From positions 1 to 64,000 of the forward strand of contig NZ_NULG01000007.1 in assembly GCF_002577195.1 (NCBI RefSeq): a stretch of 64,000 nucleotides of DNA. Direction: 5' to 3'. How positions within the stretch are numbered: the first letter of the stretch is position 1; every line of letters starts with the position of its first letter. A program made the position numbers and the translations under genes. This document shows positions 42,758 to 53,153 of the stretch, one piece after another. The DNA comes from Bacillus sp. AFS041924. Lineage in GTDB: Bacteria; Bacillota; Bacilli; Bacillales; Bacillaceae_G. The notes under the pieces are model-generated. The model did no database searches. It saw only the letters and a list, made by a program, of their open reading frames with translations, and was not told the origin of the DNA.

Positions 42758-44354
42758 ATCTGTTACTCTCCTTTTGGCGTTTCGGAATTGCAACAATAAA
42801 TGTAGTTCCCCCATGTTCGTTTGAATGAAAAGTAATTTGTCCGTTTAATTTATTAAGTAGCCTTTGAACAAGGTGAAGTCCAATCCCTGAATTATGAGAT
42901 TGCTCCTTAGACGTAACACCATATTCAAAAATCTCATCAATTAATTCTTCAGGGATTCCATTTGCATTATCTTCAATTTCAATCACTAAATCTTCACCTA
43001 AATCAGTAAGAAAAAGTGAAACAAACTTCTCAGGCTTATTCGTTTCTAATACTGCATCAAATGCATTATTTAATAGATTTCCGATAATTGTGATTAAGTC
43101 TTCCCGATTTACTTCCTTCGGTACATTAGCAAAACTACTATTATAGTCAATGATAAAATCTACTTTTAACTCATTAGCTAAACTTATTTTCCCTAGTAGA
43201 AGTCCTGCAACGACTGGATCCGAAATTTCTTCCATAATAAAATGGATAATATTTTGCGTTATATTGGATTCCTTTGAAATTAATTCAATCGCTTCTTGGT
43301 AGGATTCTAGTTGAATTAACCCTAAAATTGTATGTAATTTATTCGAATATTCATGTGCCTGTGCTCTAAGGCCTTCTGAATATGCTTTTATTTGTGATAA
43401 TTCATTTAGTAATTTATTCAATTCCGATTTTTCCCTAAAGGTCGTTACCGCTCCAACAATTTTAGAATCGACTCCAACGATCGGTATGCAATTAATAATG
43501 ACTACTTTTTCATTAATTAAAAATTCTAAATCATAAATTGGCTCGCCAGTTTCAACTACTTTCTTTAAATGAGAATTATGTAATACATCTTCTATTTTTA
43601 ATCCTCTAAGTTTAATATTATTTGGAATAGAAAGTACTTTATGAGCATTTTCATTTACTACTGTAATCTCTCCATATTCGTCAATAGCGATAATCCCTTC
43701 ATGAATTGATTCTAAAATGGCGTGTTTTTCTTTGTACATCCTTCCGATTTCTTTCGGTTCCAATCCAAAGATGGATTTTTTAATATTAAACGAAATAAAA
43801 AAAGCTGCTCCGATTCCAAGTATTAATATGACAATGCTATTTTTTAATAGTTTTTTACTAAAGGCTTTTGCCTCATGATCAATATCCTTTAATAAATAGC
43901 CTACAGAAACAACTCCAATTACTTTGCCGTTATCATCAAAAATAGGAGTTTTCCCTCTTAAAGAAGGACCGAGTGTACCAGTAGATTCTGATACGATTTC
44001 CTTGCCACTAAATACCTTATCATTATCTCCTCCGACCATTTTCTTACCAAGTAACCCTGGATTCGGATGTGAATAACGTACTTCATTTTTATTCCCAACG
44101 ACGATAAATTCTGCTCCAACTCTTTTTCGGATTTTTTCAACGATTGGCTGAATAATGTCAGAAGGCTTTTCGTTTGAAAATGCTTCACGAATTTCAGGCA
44201 TATTTGCCACTGTTTGAGAAATAGCTAGAGCCTTTAATCCTTTTTCATGTTTAAGATTCCTTAGAAACATTTCCTGAGATACTATTTCAAAAACACTACT
44301 TATTATTAAAATGAGAACTGATATAAAGATGATTAACTTATAATGTAAACGCAT
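42720..44354 (-). CDS. CitA/DcuS-type sensor histidine kinase
   Basis: A 544-residue kinase: TM1 (about residues 6-24), an extracellular PAS-like Cache sensor with the carboxylate-binding type motif RYSHPNPGLLGK (about 111-122), TM2 (about 168-186), a cytosolic PAS domain (about 215-320), the phospho-acceptor box LRAQAHEYSNKLHTILGLIQL, and an ATPase domain ending NSGIGLHLVQRLL. This layout is diagnostic of the citrate/C4-dicarboxylate sensor family (CitA, DcuS, MalK). It lies downstream of tctA, past an intervening hairpin terminator, so it may be expressed at lower level than the transporter. Confidence 0.93.
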   Translation of the reverse strand: MRLHYKLIIFISVLILIISSVFEIVSQEMFLRNLKHEKGLKALAISQTVANMPEIREAFSNEKPSDIIQPIVEKIRKRVGAEFIVVGNKNEVRYSHPNPGLLGKKMVGGDNDKVFSGKEIVSESTGTLGPSLRGKTPIFDDNGKVIGVVSVGYLLKDIDHEAKAFSKKLLKNSIVILILGIGAAFFISFNIKKSIFGLEPKEIGRMYKEKHAILESIHEGIIAIDEYGEITVVNENAHKVLSIPNNIKLRGLKIEDVLHNSHLKKVVETGEPIYDLEFLINEKVVIINCIPIVGVDSKIVGAVTTFREKSELNKLLNELSQIKAYSEGLRAQAHEYSNKLHTILGLIQLESYQEAIELISKESNITQNIIHFIMEEISDPVVAGLLLGKISLANELKVDFIIDYNSSFANVPKEVNREDLITIIGNLLNNAFDAVLETNKPEKFVSLFLTDLGEDLVIEIEDNANGIPEELIDEIFEYGVTSKEQSHNSGIGLHLVQRLLNKLNGQITFHSNEHGGTTFIVAIPKRQKESNRYDEKEFNRSVNC

Positions 44355-44383
44355 AAAATTTCCCCTTATATTTTTATAATAAT

Positions 44384-44412
44384 CAAAAAACTCCTTTTAT
44401 TAAAGGAGTTTT
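44384..44412 (-). terminator. Terminator between tctA and the sensor kinase gene
   Basis: ACTCCTTT/AAAGGAGT stem with TTTTTT on the minus strand. Read-through would be needed for tct-coupled expression of the kinase. Confidence 0.75.
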
Positions 44413-44422
44413 GTTAGAATTT

Positions 44423-45949
44423 TTAAGCCTCTACATTTATAACGACTTCTTTCCCTTTCAATTTCATCAAAATTGGAACTATGATCCAAAGTGCTCCAAT
44501 TATTAAAAATACTAATGAAATAGGATGTGTAAAGAAAATACTATAATCACCATTTGATACTGTTAACGCTCTTCTTAAATTATTTTCAATCATTGGACCT
44601 AAAACGATTCCTAATACTAGTGGAGCTATTGGATAGTCATTTTTTGCAAGGAAGTATCCAAAAATTCCACATGCAATTAATAGAAGTAAATCATTTATGG
44701 ATACTTGTACCGCATAAACACCAAATATTGAAATGGCAACAATTAATGGCAATAAATACTTCTTTGGGGTTTGAATAATCTTTGCAAATATTTTTACTAA
44801 AGGCATGTTTAAAATTATAAGCATTACGTTTCCGATAAACATACTCGCAATTAATCCCCATGCTACATCAGGATGTTCATCGAATAATAGTGGTCCCGGT
44901 TGTATGTTATACATCATTAAAGCACCCATTAAGATTGCAGTCGTTCCTGAACTTGGAATACCTAACGTTAATAAAGGAATCATCGCTCCTCCAGATGCTG
45001 CATTATTTGCAGATTCAGGAGATGCAACCCCAGCAATTGTACCTGTCCCAAACTTTTCAGGGGTTTTACTAATTTTCTTTTCTAAAATATAAGCAAAGAA
45101 TGAGGCTAAAATTGCACCTGCTCCAGGTAATAAACCAACAAAAAACCCTAATACTGAGCCCCTAGCGATTGGTGCTGCACTTTCCTTTAGTTCCGCTTTA
45201 GATGGTAATAAATTATTAATACTTGCCATCTCACCGTCTTCTATTTCATTTTCAATAATCGTTTTAAATACTTCACCTAAAGCAAATAGCCCTACCGCTA
45301 TTGTTAAAAATTCTAATCCTTGATATAGCCAAGGAATGTCATATGTAAATCGAGAGACACCTGACACAGAATCAATTCCGATCGTAGCAATTAATAATCC
45401 AAAGATCGTCATAATTAATGCTTTTGTTACCGATTTCCCAGCTAGCCCACTAACTGCACATAGTCCAAGAAGCATTAAAGAAAAGTATTCCGCCGGACCG
45501 AACTTAATTGCTAATGCAGATAATGGTTTTGCCAATACAATAAGTGCAATAAGAGTAAAAATCCCGGCTACAAATGAACCAATTGCAGCAATCGATAAAG
45601 CACTCCCCGCTCTACCTTTTTTAGCCATTTGATAACCATCTAACGTCGTCACAACAGAAGATGATTCACCTGGTGTATTTAATAAAATTGATGTAGTCGA
45701 TCCACCATACATAGCTCCATAATATACACCAGCTAATAAAATAATGGCACTTCCCGCTGCTTGCTCAGGTCCTAAAAACCCAGTTACAGAAGCCGTAACG
45801 GGAATTAATAGTGCAACCCCACTCATTGGGCCAATACCAGGTAACACCCCTACTGCCGTACCAATTAATACTCCAGCAAAAGCGAACAATAAGTTATACC
45901 ATGTAAATGCAGTTTCAAATCCCTGCATCAAATATTGAAAAGTACTCAA
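44423..45949 (-). CDS. tctA: Tripartite tricarboxylate transporter large subunit TctA
   Basis: A 508-residue membrane protein with about twelve helices, the large permease subunit of TTT systems (citrate-type tricarboxylates driven by ion gradients). Signatures are GVLPGIGPMSGVALLIP (about residues 33-49), GGSTTSILLNTPGESSSVVTTLDGYQMA (about 83-110, in type) and PGAGAILASFFAYILEKK. Start TTG behind AAGGGAGAGTTATCAA. It is the third gene of tctCBA. Confidence 0.93.
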   Translation of the reverse strand: MSTFQYLMQGFETAFTWYNLLFAFAGVLIGTAVGVLPGIGPMSGVALLIPVTASVTGFLGPEQAAGSAIILLAGVYYGAMYGGSTTSILLNTPGESSSVVTTLDGYQMAKKGRAGSALSIAAIGSFVAGIFTLIALIVLAKPLSALAIKFGPAEYFSLMLLGLCAVSGLAGKSVTKALIMTIFGLLIATIGIDSVSGVSRFTYDIPWLYQGLEFLTIAVGLFALGEVFKTIIENEIEDGEMASINNLLPSKAELKESAAPIARGSVLGFFVGLLPGAGAILASFFAYILEKKISKTPEKFGTGTIAGVASPESANNAASGGAMIPLLTLGIPSSGTTAILMGALMMYNIQPGPLLFDEHPDVAWGLIASMFIGNVMLIILNMPLVKIFAKIIQTPKKYLLPLIVAISIFGVYAVQVSINDLLLLIACGIFGYFLAKNDYPIAPLVLGIVLGPMIENNLRRALTVSNGDYSIFFTHPISLVFLIIGALWIIVPILMKLKGKEVVINVEA

Positions 45950-45973
45950 TTGATAACTCTCCCTTCTTTTCTC

Positions 45974-46426
45974 CTAAAACCAAATTGACCAGCCAGGTAA
46001 AGTACCTTTTAAAACATCAACAAAAATAACGTAAATGATGACTGAGTAACCTAATGAGATCGAAATTGATTTGATCCAATTTCCACGTTCCATAGTTTGA
46101 ATTGATACAATAAGAAATAAAAACGAACTGATCATAAAACCAATTTTCTCAAGTAAAAGTGCATAAAGGATAGCTGAAGCTAGGATAATAAAAAACTGTT
46201 TATAATTATATTGAACCGCTTCCTTTTCTTTTTCTTTATAAGAAAATGTTTCGTAAAATAACCGACAGCTTAAAAGGGAAAGCGCACAACCAAGAATAAA
46301 TGGAAAAACATTCGGTCCTACTACACTTCCATAAGTAGTTGTAGCAATATTGCGGCTTTCTATAATAAAAGTAATACCTGTAATAAGAAAAATGATAGCT
46401 GCTAAACGATCAAATTTTTTATTCAT
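45974..46426 (-). CDS. tctB: Tripartite tricarboxylate transporter small subunit TctB
   Basis: A 150-residue protein with four membrane helices, as in TctB/DUF1468. It shows the family's N-terminal DRLAAIIFLITGITF and GPNVFPFILGCALSLLSC parts. It associates with TctA in the membrane. The ATG at 46424-46426 follows AGAGGTGAGATAC; an in-frame GTG nine bases earlier is inside the ribosome binding site. It lies between tctC and tctA, 24 bases from the latter. Confidence 0.9.
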   Translation of the reverse strand: MNKKFDRLAAIIFLITGITFIIESRNIATTTYGSVVGPNVFPFILGCALSLLSCRLFYETFSYKEKEKEAVQYNYKQFFIILASAILYALLLEKIGFMISSFLFLIVSIQTMERGNWIKSISISLGYSVIIYVIFVDVLKGTLPGWSIWF

Positions 46427-46454
46427 GTATCTCACCTCTTTATGTTTAGTAGTG

Positions 46455-46483
46455 AAAAAAGGGAGTGTAATCCCCCTTTTTTG
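46455..46483 (-). terminator. Attenuating hairpin between tctC and tctB
   Basis: AAAAAAGGG/CCCTTTTTT stem with a T-run on the minus strand, inside the operon. It would let the binding protein be made in excess over the membrane subunits. Confidence 0.7.
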
Positions 46484-46492
46484 GTTGAATCA

Positions 46493-47512
46493 TTACTTAC
46501 TCATTCCTAAAGCTTTTAATAAATCTTGAACTTGTGTTTCTTGTTCAGCTAAGAACGATTTAAATTCTTCACCATTTTTATATTCCGGCTGCCAGCCTTG
46601 CTTTTCTACTTCTTCTTTCCATTCATCTGTTTCTACTAATTTTGAAATTGTTTTTTCCCAGTACGCGTATGCATCTTTAGACATTTTTTCAGGTCCAAAA
46701 ACTCCACGCCAAATGATAAACTCCGCATCAATACCTTGCTCTTTAGCTGTTGGGAACTCCGATAATACATCTCCTTGTAAACGTTCAGGTGATGTCACCG
46801 CCAAAACTTTAACCTTACCTGATTTAACAAATTCAAGCGTGCTAGAAATATCTGTTGAAATAACATCTGCATTATTGCCTAATAATGCTGTTATTGCTTC
46901 TGATCCACCATCATAAGAAACGTATTTAATTTTTGTAGGGTCAATACCGTATTTATACGCCGGTAAAATTCCGATTAAATGATCCATTGAACCTGGTGCA
47001 GATCCCCCAGCTAGCGTAATACTTTTAGGATTCTTTTTTATGTCATCTAAAAGTGACTTTAAGTCTTTATACTTTGAGTCAGCCTTTACAACGATTGCAC
47101 CATAATCCTTTGTTAGCTCTGCTAAAGGTGTACTATTTTTATAGCCATAAGGGCTATTTCCTTCCTTTTTCAAATTATTAATAATAATTGGTGGTGAGTT
47201 TACAAATAATTTTTCATTATTTGCTTTATCTTGTGTAGCATACTCAGCCATGAATACTGTTCCGCCACCGCCTGGTTTATTTTCAACAGTCATTGGCTCT
47301 TTAACGAGCTTTGTTTCACTTAATACTTTAGTGAAGGATCTAGCTGTTAAATCCCAACCGCCTCCTGCTCCAGATGGTGCCACCACTGAAATTGCTTTAT
47401 CAGGATAGGAAGAACTATTACTTCCTGTCGTTACATTACTCCCTTTACAAGCTGCAAGACTTACCGTAATCAAGGACGTCATGACCAACAAACTAGTTTT
47501 TTTAAATTTCAT
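46493..47512 (-). CDS. tctC: Tricarboxylate-binding lipoprotein TctC
   Basis: A 339-residue binding protein of the Bug/TctC family: lipobox LAAC (lipidated Cys22), a Ser/Asn linker, then APSGAGGGWDLTAR (about residues 50-63) and KPGGGGTVFMAEYA (about 83-96), the two loops that bind carboxylates through backbone and water contacts. First gene of tctCBA; start behind GGGGAGGAAATAGAA. A cre-like site lies just upstream, so glucose should repress the operon through CcpA. Confidence 0.92.
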   Translation of the reverse strand: MKFKKTSLLVMTSLITVSLAACKGSNVTTGSNSSSYPDKAISVVAPSGAGGGWDLTARSFTKVLSETKLVKEPMTVENKPGGGGTVFMAEYATQDKANNEKLFVNSPPIIINNLKKEGNSPYGYKNSTPLAELTKDYGAIVVKADSKYKDLKSLLDDIKKNPKSITLAGGSAPGSMDHLIGILPAYKYGIDPTKIKYVSYDGGSEAITALLGNNADVISTDISSTLEFVKSGKVKVLAVTSPERLQGDVLSEFPTAKEQGIDAEFIIWRGVFGPEKMSKDAYAYWEKTISKLVETDEWKEEVEKQGWQPEYKNGEEFKSFLAEQETQVQDLLKALGMSK

Positions 47513-47532
47513 TTCTATTTCCTCCCCTTCTT

Positions 47533-47546
47533 TGTAAACGCTTTCT
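47533..47546 (-). promoter_or_regulatory. cre site upstream of tctC
   Basis: TGTAAACGCTTTCT matches TGWAANCGNTNWCA at 13 of 14 positions, between a TATAAT (47558-47563 region, minus strand) and the tctC ribosome binding site. CcpA bound here would block transcription. Confidence 0.7.
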
Positions 47547-47641
47547 GATACAAGTATTATAATTTAATAATTCTGAAAAAAGTTTTTATGAACGTTAAAG
47601 ACGTAAAGTCCATTAAAATCATTTTGTTCATAAAAACCACG

Positions 47642-47672
47642 AAAAAAAAACTCGCCGATTGACGAGTTTTTT
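47642..47672. terminator. Terminator-like hairpin
   Basis: AAAACTCG/CGAGTTTT stem with long A and T runs on either side. It lies in the 47547-47696 gene-free stretch; with the next hairpin it insulates inhA from tct. Confidence 0.7.
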
Positions 47673-47696
47673 CCAGTACTATTTCTTGATACAAAA

Positions 47697-47736
47697 ACAA
47701 AAAAAAGAATACGAGTTTGAAGATATCAAACTCGTA
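47697..47736 (-). terminator. inhA terminator
   Basis: TACGAGTTTGA/TCAAACTCGTA perfect 11-bp stem, followed by TTCTTTTTTT on the minus strand. Confidence 0.85.
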
Positions 47737-47748
47737 ATCTATCAAATC

Positions 47749-50148
47749 TTATTTACTAGAACGAATCCAAACTGCACCAGCTGAATTGTCTTTTGCTTCA
47801 CCAACTACTTGGAATTTTAATCCGTAGTTAGGAACTTTTCTACTAGCGTCTGGAATTAGTCCTTCTGGATCTGCATACTTTTTAGAATCATCAAATGTAG
47901 TTACACCAGCTAAACCTTTGTAATCAAAGATTCCGCGAGATGGTGAATTGATGTAGAATGCAGGTGACTTATCATAACTGAAAGCAGCATCTGCAACTTG
48001 GTAACGTGTACTTTGATTTACAGTTGGTTGACCATTTAGAGTTCCTACGATTGCAGTTGGATGTGCATCAACTACTCCTAAGAAACCTTCACCAGGATGA
48101 ACTCCTGTCCAGTTATCTGTATAGCTATCATCACCATACCAAACTACTAAACCAGTATTATATTTAACTCCACGAGCAAATTCTAATGATTTATCAGCAC
48201 CAGCATAGTTTCTCCACTCTAAATAGTAGTAGTGGTTTTTAAAGTCAGTACCATTTGATACAACTGCTTTGTCTAATGTAAATAAAGGAGTTGATTCGGC
48301 ACCATCAGTGATTTTTACTGCACCATCAACAGTTAATTTTGCTTCGTCAAACGCAAATCCATCTGGAGCTAGTCCACCATCAGTAACATATTCAAATTGA
48401 ACTTTTACTTTTTGACCACTGTACTCAGATAAATCATATGACTTGTCTACCCAAAGACCTTTTGATGTTTCGTAACCTGTTTTATCAATATTTTCATCAC
48501 CAATAGTTTCAAGAGTTTTAATTTTCTTGCCAGATTCATCTAATAAATTTACGTATAAGTAATCATATCCAGCTTCAACTTCATAATTAGTTTTTACAGT
48601 GAAACTTGCATTTGTAGCTCCAGTTAAATCAAATTCAGGTGAAGTCATGAAAGTGTGGATACCATCACCTTTTGTACTATAGTAATAATTTGCACCAAAT
48701 TGAGGCTGAATTTTACTTTTTACTTCTTTTTTCGGTAAATTAACTTTTACAACACCAGGATTTTTTGATTTTGTAACACTTTGATCGATTACAGCTTGCA
48801 TTCCTAAACGATCAATATCTTTATAATCTACTTCCGTAATATTAGCCCAGTTTCCACCCATCGTTTTTTGAAAGAACTCTTTATTTTGTGGAGAGAAACT
48901 TGATGGTGTTGTACCTGCAACTTTACCATTCCAACTGCCACCACTCATAATTGACCAAGAAGCAATTGGTTCACCACTACCTGAATATTGTGTATCGTAT
49001 TCATCAGGTAAACCTAAATCATGACCATATTCATGAGCAAATACACCAGTAGCACCATCTTCTGGTTCAACAGTGTAGTCGTATACTGCCATTTTACCTT
49101 TCCAGTAAGGAACAGATGCAGTAGTATCATCAAATGAAGTTACCCCATCTAATGTCCAACGATGTGACCAAATTGCTTTATCACCTAATTTACCGCCACC
49201 TGCTTCTTGCCCAGTTCCTGCATGGATTACCATTAAGTGATCGACTAAACCGTCTGGCTCATTCGTATTTCCATCACCATCAAGATCATAAATATCTAAC
49301 TTATCAAAATCAGCTAAATTAACACCTGATTTGACTGCAGCTTTAACAGCATCTTTAATAAAATCACGTGGTCCAGTTGGAGCAAGGTTATCATGACCAC
49401 CTTCAGGATTATCATCACCATAATCTGCTGCTGTTCCAGGAACTGTTAACCAGTTTGTAACTGTACCTTTTACAGTATAGCTTCCGCCTGATTGTTCTTC
49501 AAAATATTGTTTAAATGTCTTGATTTTAGATCCATCTTGTAATTTAAAATCTTTATCCCCGAATAGCATATCTTGATAATGTTTTTGATTGAAGTCTGAT
49601 GTATACATATATCCATCTACTTTATCAACATTATTATGTTTAAAGTCAGCAAATTCAGCTAAGATAACTAATACATTATCTTCACGTTGCGAACCGTTAT
49701 ATTTTGCTTGTTTAGCTGGATTAACACTTACAAATCCTTCAGCCTTATCTTTAGTAATGCTTCCATTACCTTTATTTAATTGTTTCATTAACTGCATTTT
49801 ACGTTTTTCAAATGTATCTCTTTGTTTTTCAGCAATTAATGAATTTCTAACTGAATCGCTTACTTTTACTTTCTTTCCTTGCTTTTTCTCTATGTAAGCT
49901 TGTACCTTTGCTTTAGCAACTTTAGCACTATCAGTTGATTTGATTACGCCTCTCTTTGTTAATGCTTGTTCTAATCTCTCATCGTCAACCATGTTTAAAT
50001 CTAAATAAGGACTTTCTACTAACTGCTTGCTCTCACTTTCAGTTGGAATTGCTGCTTTTGTAGTAACTCCAGCTGTAAGAATGGACATACTTAAAGCTGT
50101 AACAAGTGAAACACTTGATAAAACTTTCCAATATGATGGTTTTGCCAT
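47749..50148 (-). CDS. inhA: Immune inhibitor A, secreted M6 metalloprotease
   Basis: A 799-residue secreted zinc protease. Signal peptide in residues 1-33, a charged propeptide (about 34-110), then the M6 catalytic domain with [14 protein letters not shown]: zinc ligands His372 and His376, catalytic Glu373, followed by the family's DE dyad. A jelly-roll/MAM-like region (about 520-640) and a C-terminal beta-rich part follow. In B. cereus and B. thuringiensis InhA degrades host antimicrobial peptides; in non-pathogens it is a general extracellular protease. The ATG at 50146-50148 follows AAAAAGGGGTGTAGAATT; sixteen upstream in-frame codons are not translated. Confidence 0.95.
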   Translation of the reverse strand: MAKPSYWKVLSSVSLVTALSMSILTAGVTTKAAIPTESESKQLVESPYLDLNMVDDERLEQALTKRGVIKSTDSAKVAKAKVQAYIEKKQGKKVKVSDSVRNSLIAEKQRDTFEKRKMQLMKQLNKGNGSITKDKAEGFVSVNPAKQAKYNGSQREDNVLVILAEFADFKHNNVDKVDGYMYTSDFNQKHYQDMLFGDKDFKLQDGSKIKTFKQYFEEQSGGSYTVKGTVTNWLTVPGTAADYGDDNPEGGHDNLAPTGPRDFIKDAVKAAVKSGVNLADFDKLDIYDLDGDGNTNEPDGLVDHLMVIHAGTGQEAGGGKLGDKAIWSHRWTLDGVTSFDDTTASVPYWKGKMAVYDYTVEPEDGATGVFAHEYGHDLGLPDEYDTQYSGSGEPIASWSIMSGGSWNGKVAGTTPSSFSPQNKEFFQKTMGGNWANITEVDYKDIDRLGMQAVIDQSVTKSKNPGVVKVNLPKKEVKSKIQPQFGANYYYSTKGDGIHTFMTSPEFDLTGATNASFTVKTNYEVEAGYDYLYVNLLDESGKKIKTLETIGDENIDKTGYETSKGLWVDKSYDLSEYSGQKVKVQFEYVTDGGLAPDGFAFDEAKLTVDGAVKITDGAESTPLFTLDKAVVSNGTDFKNHYYYLEWRNYAGADKSLEFARGVKYNTGLVVWYGDDSYTDNWTGVHPGEGFLGVVDAHPTAIVGTLNGQPTVNQSTRYQVADAAFSYDKSPAFYINSPSRGIFDYKGLAGVTTFDDSKKYADPEGLIPDASRKVPNYGLKFQVVGEAKDNSAGAVWIRSSK

Positions 50149-50366
50149 AATTCTACACCCCTTTTTGAATATTCTAATAACAAATAAATAGTACAAGCTT
50201 AAGGAGTGTAGTACAATGAGTAATTATGAATAATTTCTAATGTTCCATTTAATCTATTTAATCCATTTTTAACAATTCTGTAATAAATAAATAGGTAAAT
50301 AACCTTATTGATGCGACAAAAAATAACATTTTCTCTTTTTATTCAACAATTTTCGAGGAGTTTCTT

Positions 50367-50951
50367 ATGAATTCGACATTTAAAAAAGATTTCTTTTATA
50401 AACCAACTTTACAATTAGCAAAAGATCTTTTAGGCTGCATTTTAGTTCATAGTACTGACAAAAAGGAAATTTCTGGGATAATCGTAGAAACTGAAGCATA
50501 TATGGGGCCAGGTGATCGAGCTGCACACAGTTTTCAAAATCGACGTACGAAACGGACTGAAATTATGTTCCATGAGCCGGGATTGATCTATACTTATCAA
50601 ATGCATACGCATACTTTAATAAATGTTGTTTGCGGGGAAGTTGGTATACCTAATGCAGTATTAATTAGAGCACTAGAACCTTTGGACGGTATTGAAAAAA
50701 TGATCGAAAATCGAAAAAATCAGCCGATTTCTAATTTAACGAATGGGCCTGGTAAGCTTACAAAAGCATTAAATATTACGATGAAGTCATATGGTAAACC
50801 TATTTGGATGCCACCTGTATACATTACAGAAGGAATTAAACCAGAGCATATTAGCAGTGGTCCTAGAATTGGAATTGAAAACACAGGTGAGGCAAGGGAC
50901 TATCCATGGAGATTTTGGATTACGAATAATAAATTCATATCTAGAAAATAA
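50367..50951 (+). CDS. DNA-3-methyladenine glycosylase (AAG/MPG type)
   Basis: A 194-residue base-excision glycosylase that removes 3-methyladenine, hypoxanthine and other alkylated purines. LAKDLLGCILVH (about residues 18-29), VETEAYMGPGDRAAHS with catalytic Glu (about 41-56), RTKRTEIMFHEPGLIYTY (about 60-77) and NGPGKLTKALNI are the family blocks. The start follows TCGAGGAGTTTCTT. It is a single gene with a very strong bidirectional terminator towards glpD. Named Aag/YxlJ in B. subtilis. Confidence 0.95.
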   Translation: MNSTFKKDFFYKPTLQLAKDLLGCILVHSTDKKEISGIIVETEAYMGPGDRAAHSFQNRRTKRTEIMFHEPGLIYTYQMHTHTLINVVCGEVGIPNAVLIRALEPLDGIEKMIENRKNQPISNLTNGPGKLTKALNITMKSYGKPIWMPPVYITEGIKPEHISSGPRIGIENTGEARDYPWRFWITNNKFISRK

Positions 50952-51003
50952 GAAAACCCAGACTGTTGATTACCATTCGCTCTTAATCAGTCTGGGTTTT
51001 CTT
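50950..51003. terminator. Bidirectional terminator between the glycosylase gene and glpD
   Basis: A perfect 16-bp stem, AAGAAAACCCAGACTG/CAGTCTGGGTTTTCTT, with a 22-base loop. Confidence 0.85.
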
Positions 51004-51050
51004 ATTTATGCTGTTTAGTCAACACTCGTAATTATTAATCGCTTTTAACA

Positions 51051-52697
51051 TCATTCATTATAAGCAGTAACTGCATCTTTTATTTTCTCTTCTAATTCTA
51101 ATCGATATTCTTCAATTTGATACTTGTTCCAACTTAATCGATTTGCCATATATCGAATAACTTCATCTTTATACTTTTTAACTAAATCGATTTGAAAATA
51201 TAAAAAGCCGGTCCTTCTAATAAAAAAATCTACTGGTTTTACAGTCATTTCATTTTGAATACTGTATTCTAGCTGTAAAAATAATGATAGAGGTAGTTTA
51301 GTATAATTTCTGAAATCACTAAACGAAATATTCATTAGATGCTCAATATTAGATCCATATATTTTACTTAATCTTTTATACTCCGATTCGCTTAATCCAA
51401 TTGCGACTCCAACAGATGAAAATCTCTTTTTAAAATAATGAAATCCTTTCGATCCACCGACATCTCCACCTGAAATTGGTAAATTTTTAGTCTGACATTC
51501 TTTCAATCTATTATCACTATTCTTTGAAAGAAGGTCTACAATTGTCTCCGCCATTTTACGATATCCAGTTAGTTTTCCGCCTGCTATTGAAATTAAACCA
51601 GATGATGATTCCCAAATCTCATCCTTCCTTGATATTTCTGAGGGATCTTTGCCTTTTTCAAAAATTAAAGGACGGACACCAGCCCAGCTCGATTCAATAT
51701 CGATATCTTCTAGGTTTATAGTCGGAAACATATACTTAATGCAATTTAATATATACTGCCTATCTTCATTACTCACATTTGGATTAGCAGTATCTCTATC
51801 AAAAAATGTATCAGTTGTACCTACATAAGTCTTTCCATCTCTTGGAATTGCAAATACCATTCGACCGTCTATCGTATCAAAATAAACAGACTGATTTAAA
51901 GGAAACTTCTTATGATCAATAACTAAATGAACACCTTTTGTTAGTCTAAGATTTTCATCACTTTCTAAACGTTCCATTCCCCTTAACTGATCAACCCATG
52001 GTCCCGTCGCATTAATAATCTTCTTTGCGCGAATTGTAAAAGGTACTCTCGTGATTAAATCGATTACTTTAGCACCTACCATTTTATTATTTTCATATAT
52101 AAAATCCGTCATTTTAACATAATTGATTGCCAAAGCTCCATATTCAACTGCTTTTTTTATCACTTCAATTGTAAGCCGGGCATCATCTGTTCGATATTCA
52201 ACATAATAGCCCCCACCTATAAGTCCCTCTCGTTTAACTAAAGGTTCCTTTTTGATCGTCTCTTTTCGATTTAAAATCTTCCTTCGTTCATCCTTTTTCA
52301 CACCTGCTAAGTAATCATATAATCTAAGGCCTATAGAGGTCGTAAATTTACCAAAAGTTCCACCTTTATAAATAGGAAGCAGCATCCATTCAGGTGTAGT
52401 TACATGTGGACCATTTTCATAAACAATTCCACGTTCTTTCCCAACTTCTGCTACCATTTTAAATTCGTACTGTTTTAAATATCGTAAACCACCATGAACT
52501 AGCTTAGTAGAACGACTAGATGTACCTGCTGCAAAATCCTGCATTTCAACAAGAGCCGTACTCATCCCCCTTGTTACAGCATCTAACGCAATACCACAAC
52601 CTGTTATTCCTCCACCAATTACTAGTACATCAAACTCTTTTTCTGCTAATCTTTTCTTTATCATTCTTCTATTTAAACACGAAAATTGTTCCTCCAT
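51051..52697 (-). CDS. glpD: Aerobic glycerol-3-phosphate dehydrogenase
   Basis: A 548-residue FAD enzyme on the inner face of the membrane that oxidises glycerol 3-phosphate to dihydroxyacetone phosphate, feeding electrons to menaquinone. FAD-binding [13 protein letters not shown] (about residues 28-40), [17 protein letters not shown] (about 59-75), INATGPWVD and [12 protein letters not shown] (about 379-390) are present, with a C-terminal helical domain. The start follows AAGTGAGGTATCACA. A hairpin terminator in the leader suggests antitermination control by GlpP, as for B. subtilis glpD. glpF and glpK are not in the window. Confidence 0.95.
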   Translation of the reverse strand: MEEQFSCLNRRMIKKRLAEKEFDVLVIGGGITGCGIALDAVTRGMSTALVEMQDFAAGTSSRSTKLVHGGLRYLKQYEFKMVAEVGKERGIVYENGPHVTTPEWMLLPIYKGGTFGKFTTSIGLRLYDYLAGVKKDERRKILNRKETIKKEPLVKREGLIGGGYYVEYRTDDARLTIEVIKKAVEYGALAINYVKMTDFIYENNKMVGAKVIDLITRVPFTIRAKKIINATGPWVDQLRGMERLESDENLRLTKGVHLVIDHKKFPLNQSVYFDTIDGRMVFAIPRDGKTYVGTTDTFFDRDTANPNVSNEDRQYILNCIKYMFPTINLEDIDIESSWAGVRPLIFEKGKDPSEISRKDEIWESSSGLISIAGGKLTGYRKMAETIVDLLSKNSDNRLKECQTKNLPISGGDVGGSKGFHYFKKRFSSVGVAIGLSESEYKRLSKIYGSNIEHLMNISFSDFRNYTKLPLSLFLQLEYSIQNEMTVKPVDFFIRRTGFLYFQIDLVKKYKDEVIRYMANRLSWNKYQIEEYRLELEEKIKDAVTAYNE

Positions 52698-52761
52698 TGT
52701 GATACCTCACTTCAACAAATTTTCTAGTTGTTTAAAAGACTTCATATATTGAAAAATTACC

Positions 52762-52809
52762 AAAATAAAAAAGGACCGCTACGATTACAAATGTATGTAG
52801 ATGGGTCCT
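52762..52809 (-). promoter_or_regulatory. glpD leader terminator (antitermination site)
   Basis: AGGACC...CTAC pairs with GTAG...GGTCCT and is followed by TTTTTT on the minus strand, about 65 bases before the glpD start. In B. subtilis, GlpP bound to glycerol 3-phosphate overrides such a terminator. The sequence beyond (52810-53153) holds no gene that I can see. Confidence 0.7.
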
Positions 52810-53153
52810 AATGTTACAAAATAATTTATTTAAAAGCTAATGCCTCATTAACTGCTTTTTTCTAGCAAAAATATAACTCATTACTTAATTCGTTTGTCAT
52901 TTCCTGCTTAAAACATTGATCCAAATACACATAATCACTTAAATACTATTCTATTCAATAACCAATGATTCCTTTCTTACCAAAAGCACTTCATATTTCA
53001 AGTTTTAAGACAGGTTCCTATATTCGAATTTATAGTAGATTTTCTAATCTGATTGTACCCATCTGTAAATTCAGTGAACTTTGTTTAATATATATTGTAG
53101 TTTTGCGTTATTTCTTAGGAAATAATGTCGGAAATTACTAGGCTAAATCCAAT

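Noticed and set aside
47557-47745. Minus-strand 62-codon frame after inhA
   Set aside because: It runs through two terminator hairpins and has low-complexity Phe/Leu content. A shadow of AT-rich intergenic DNA.
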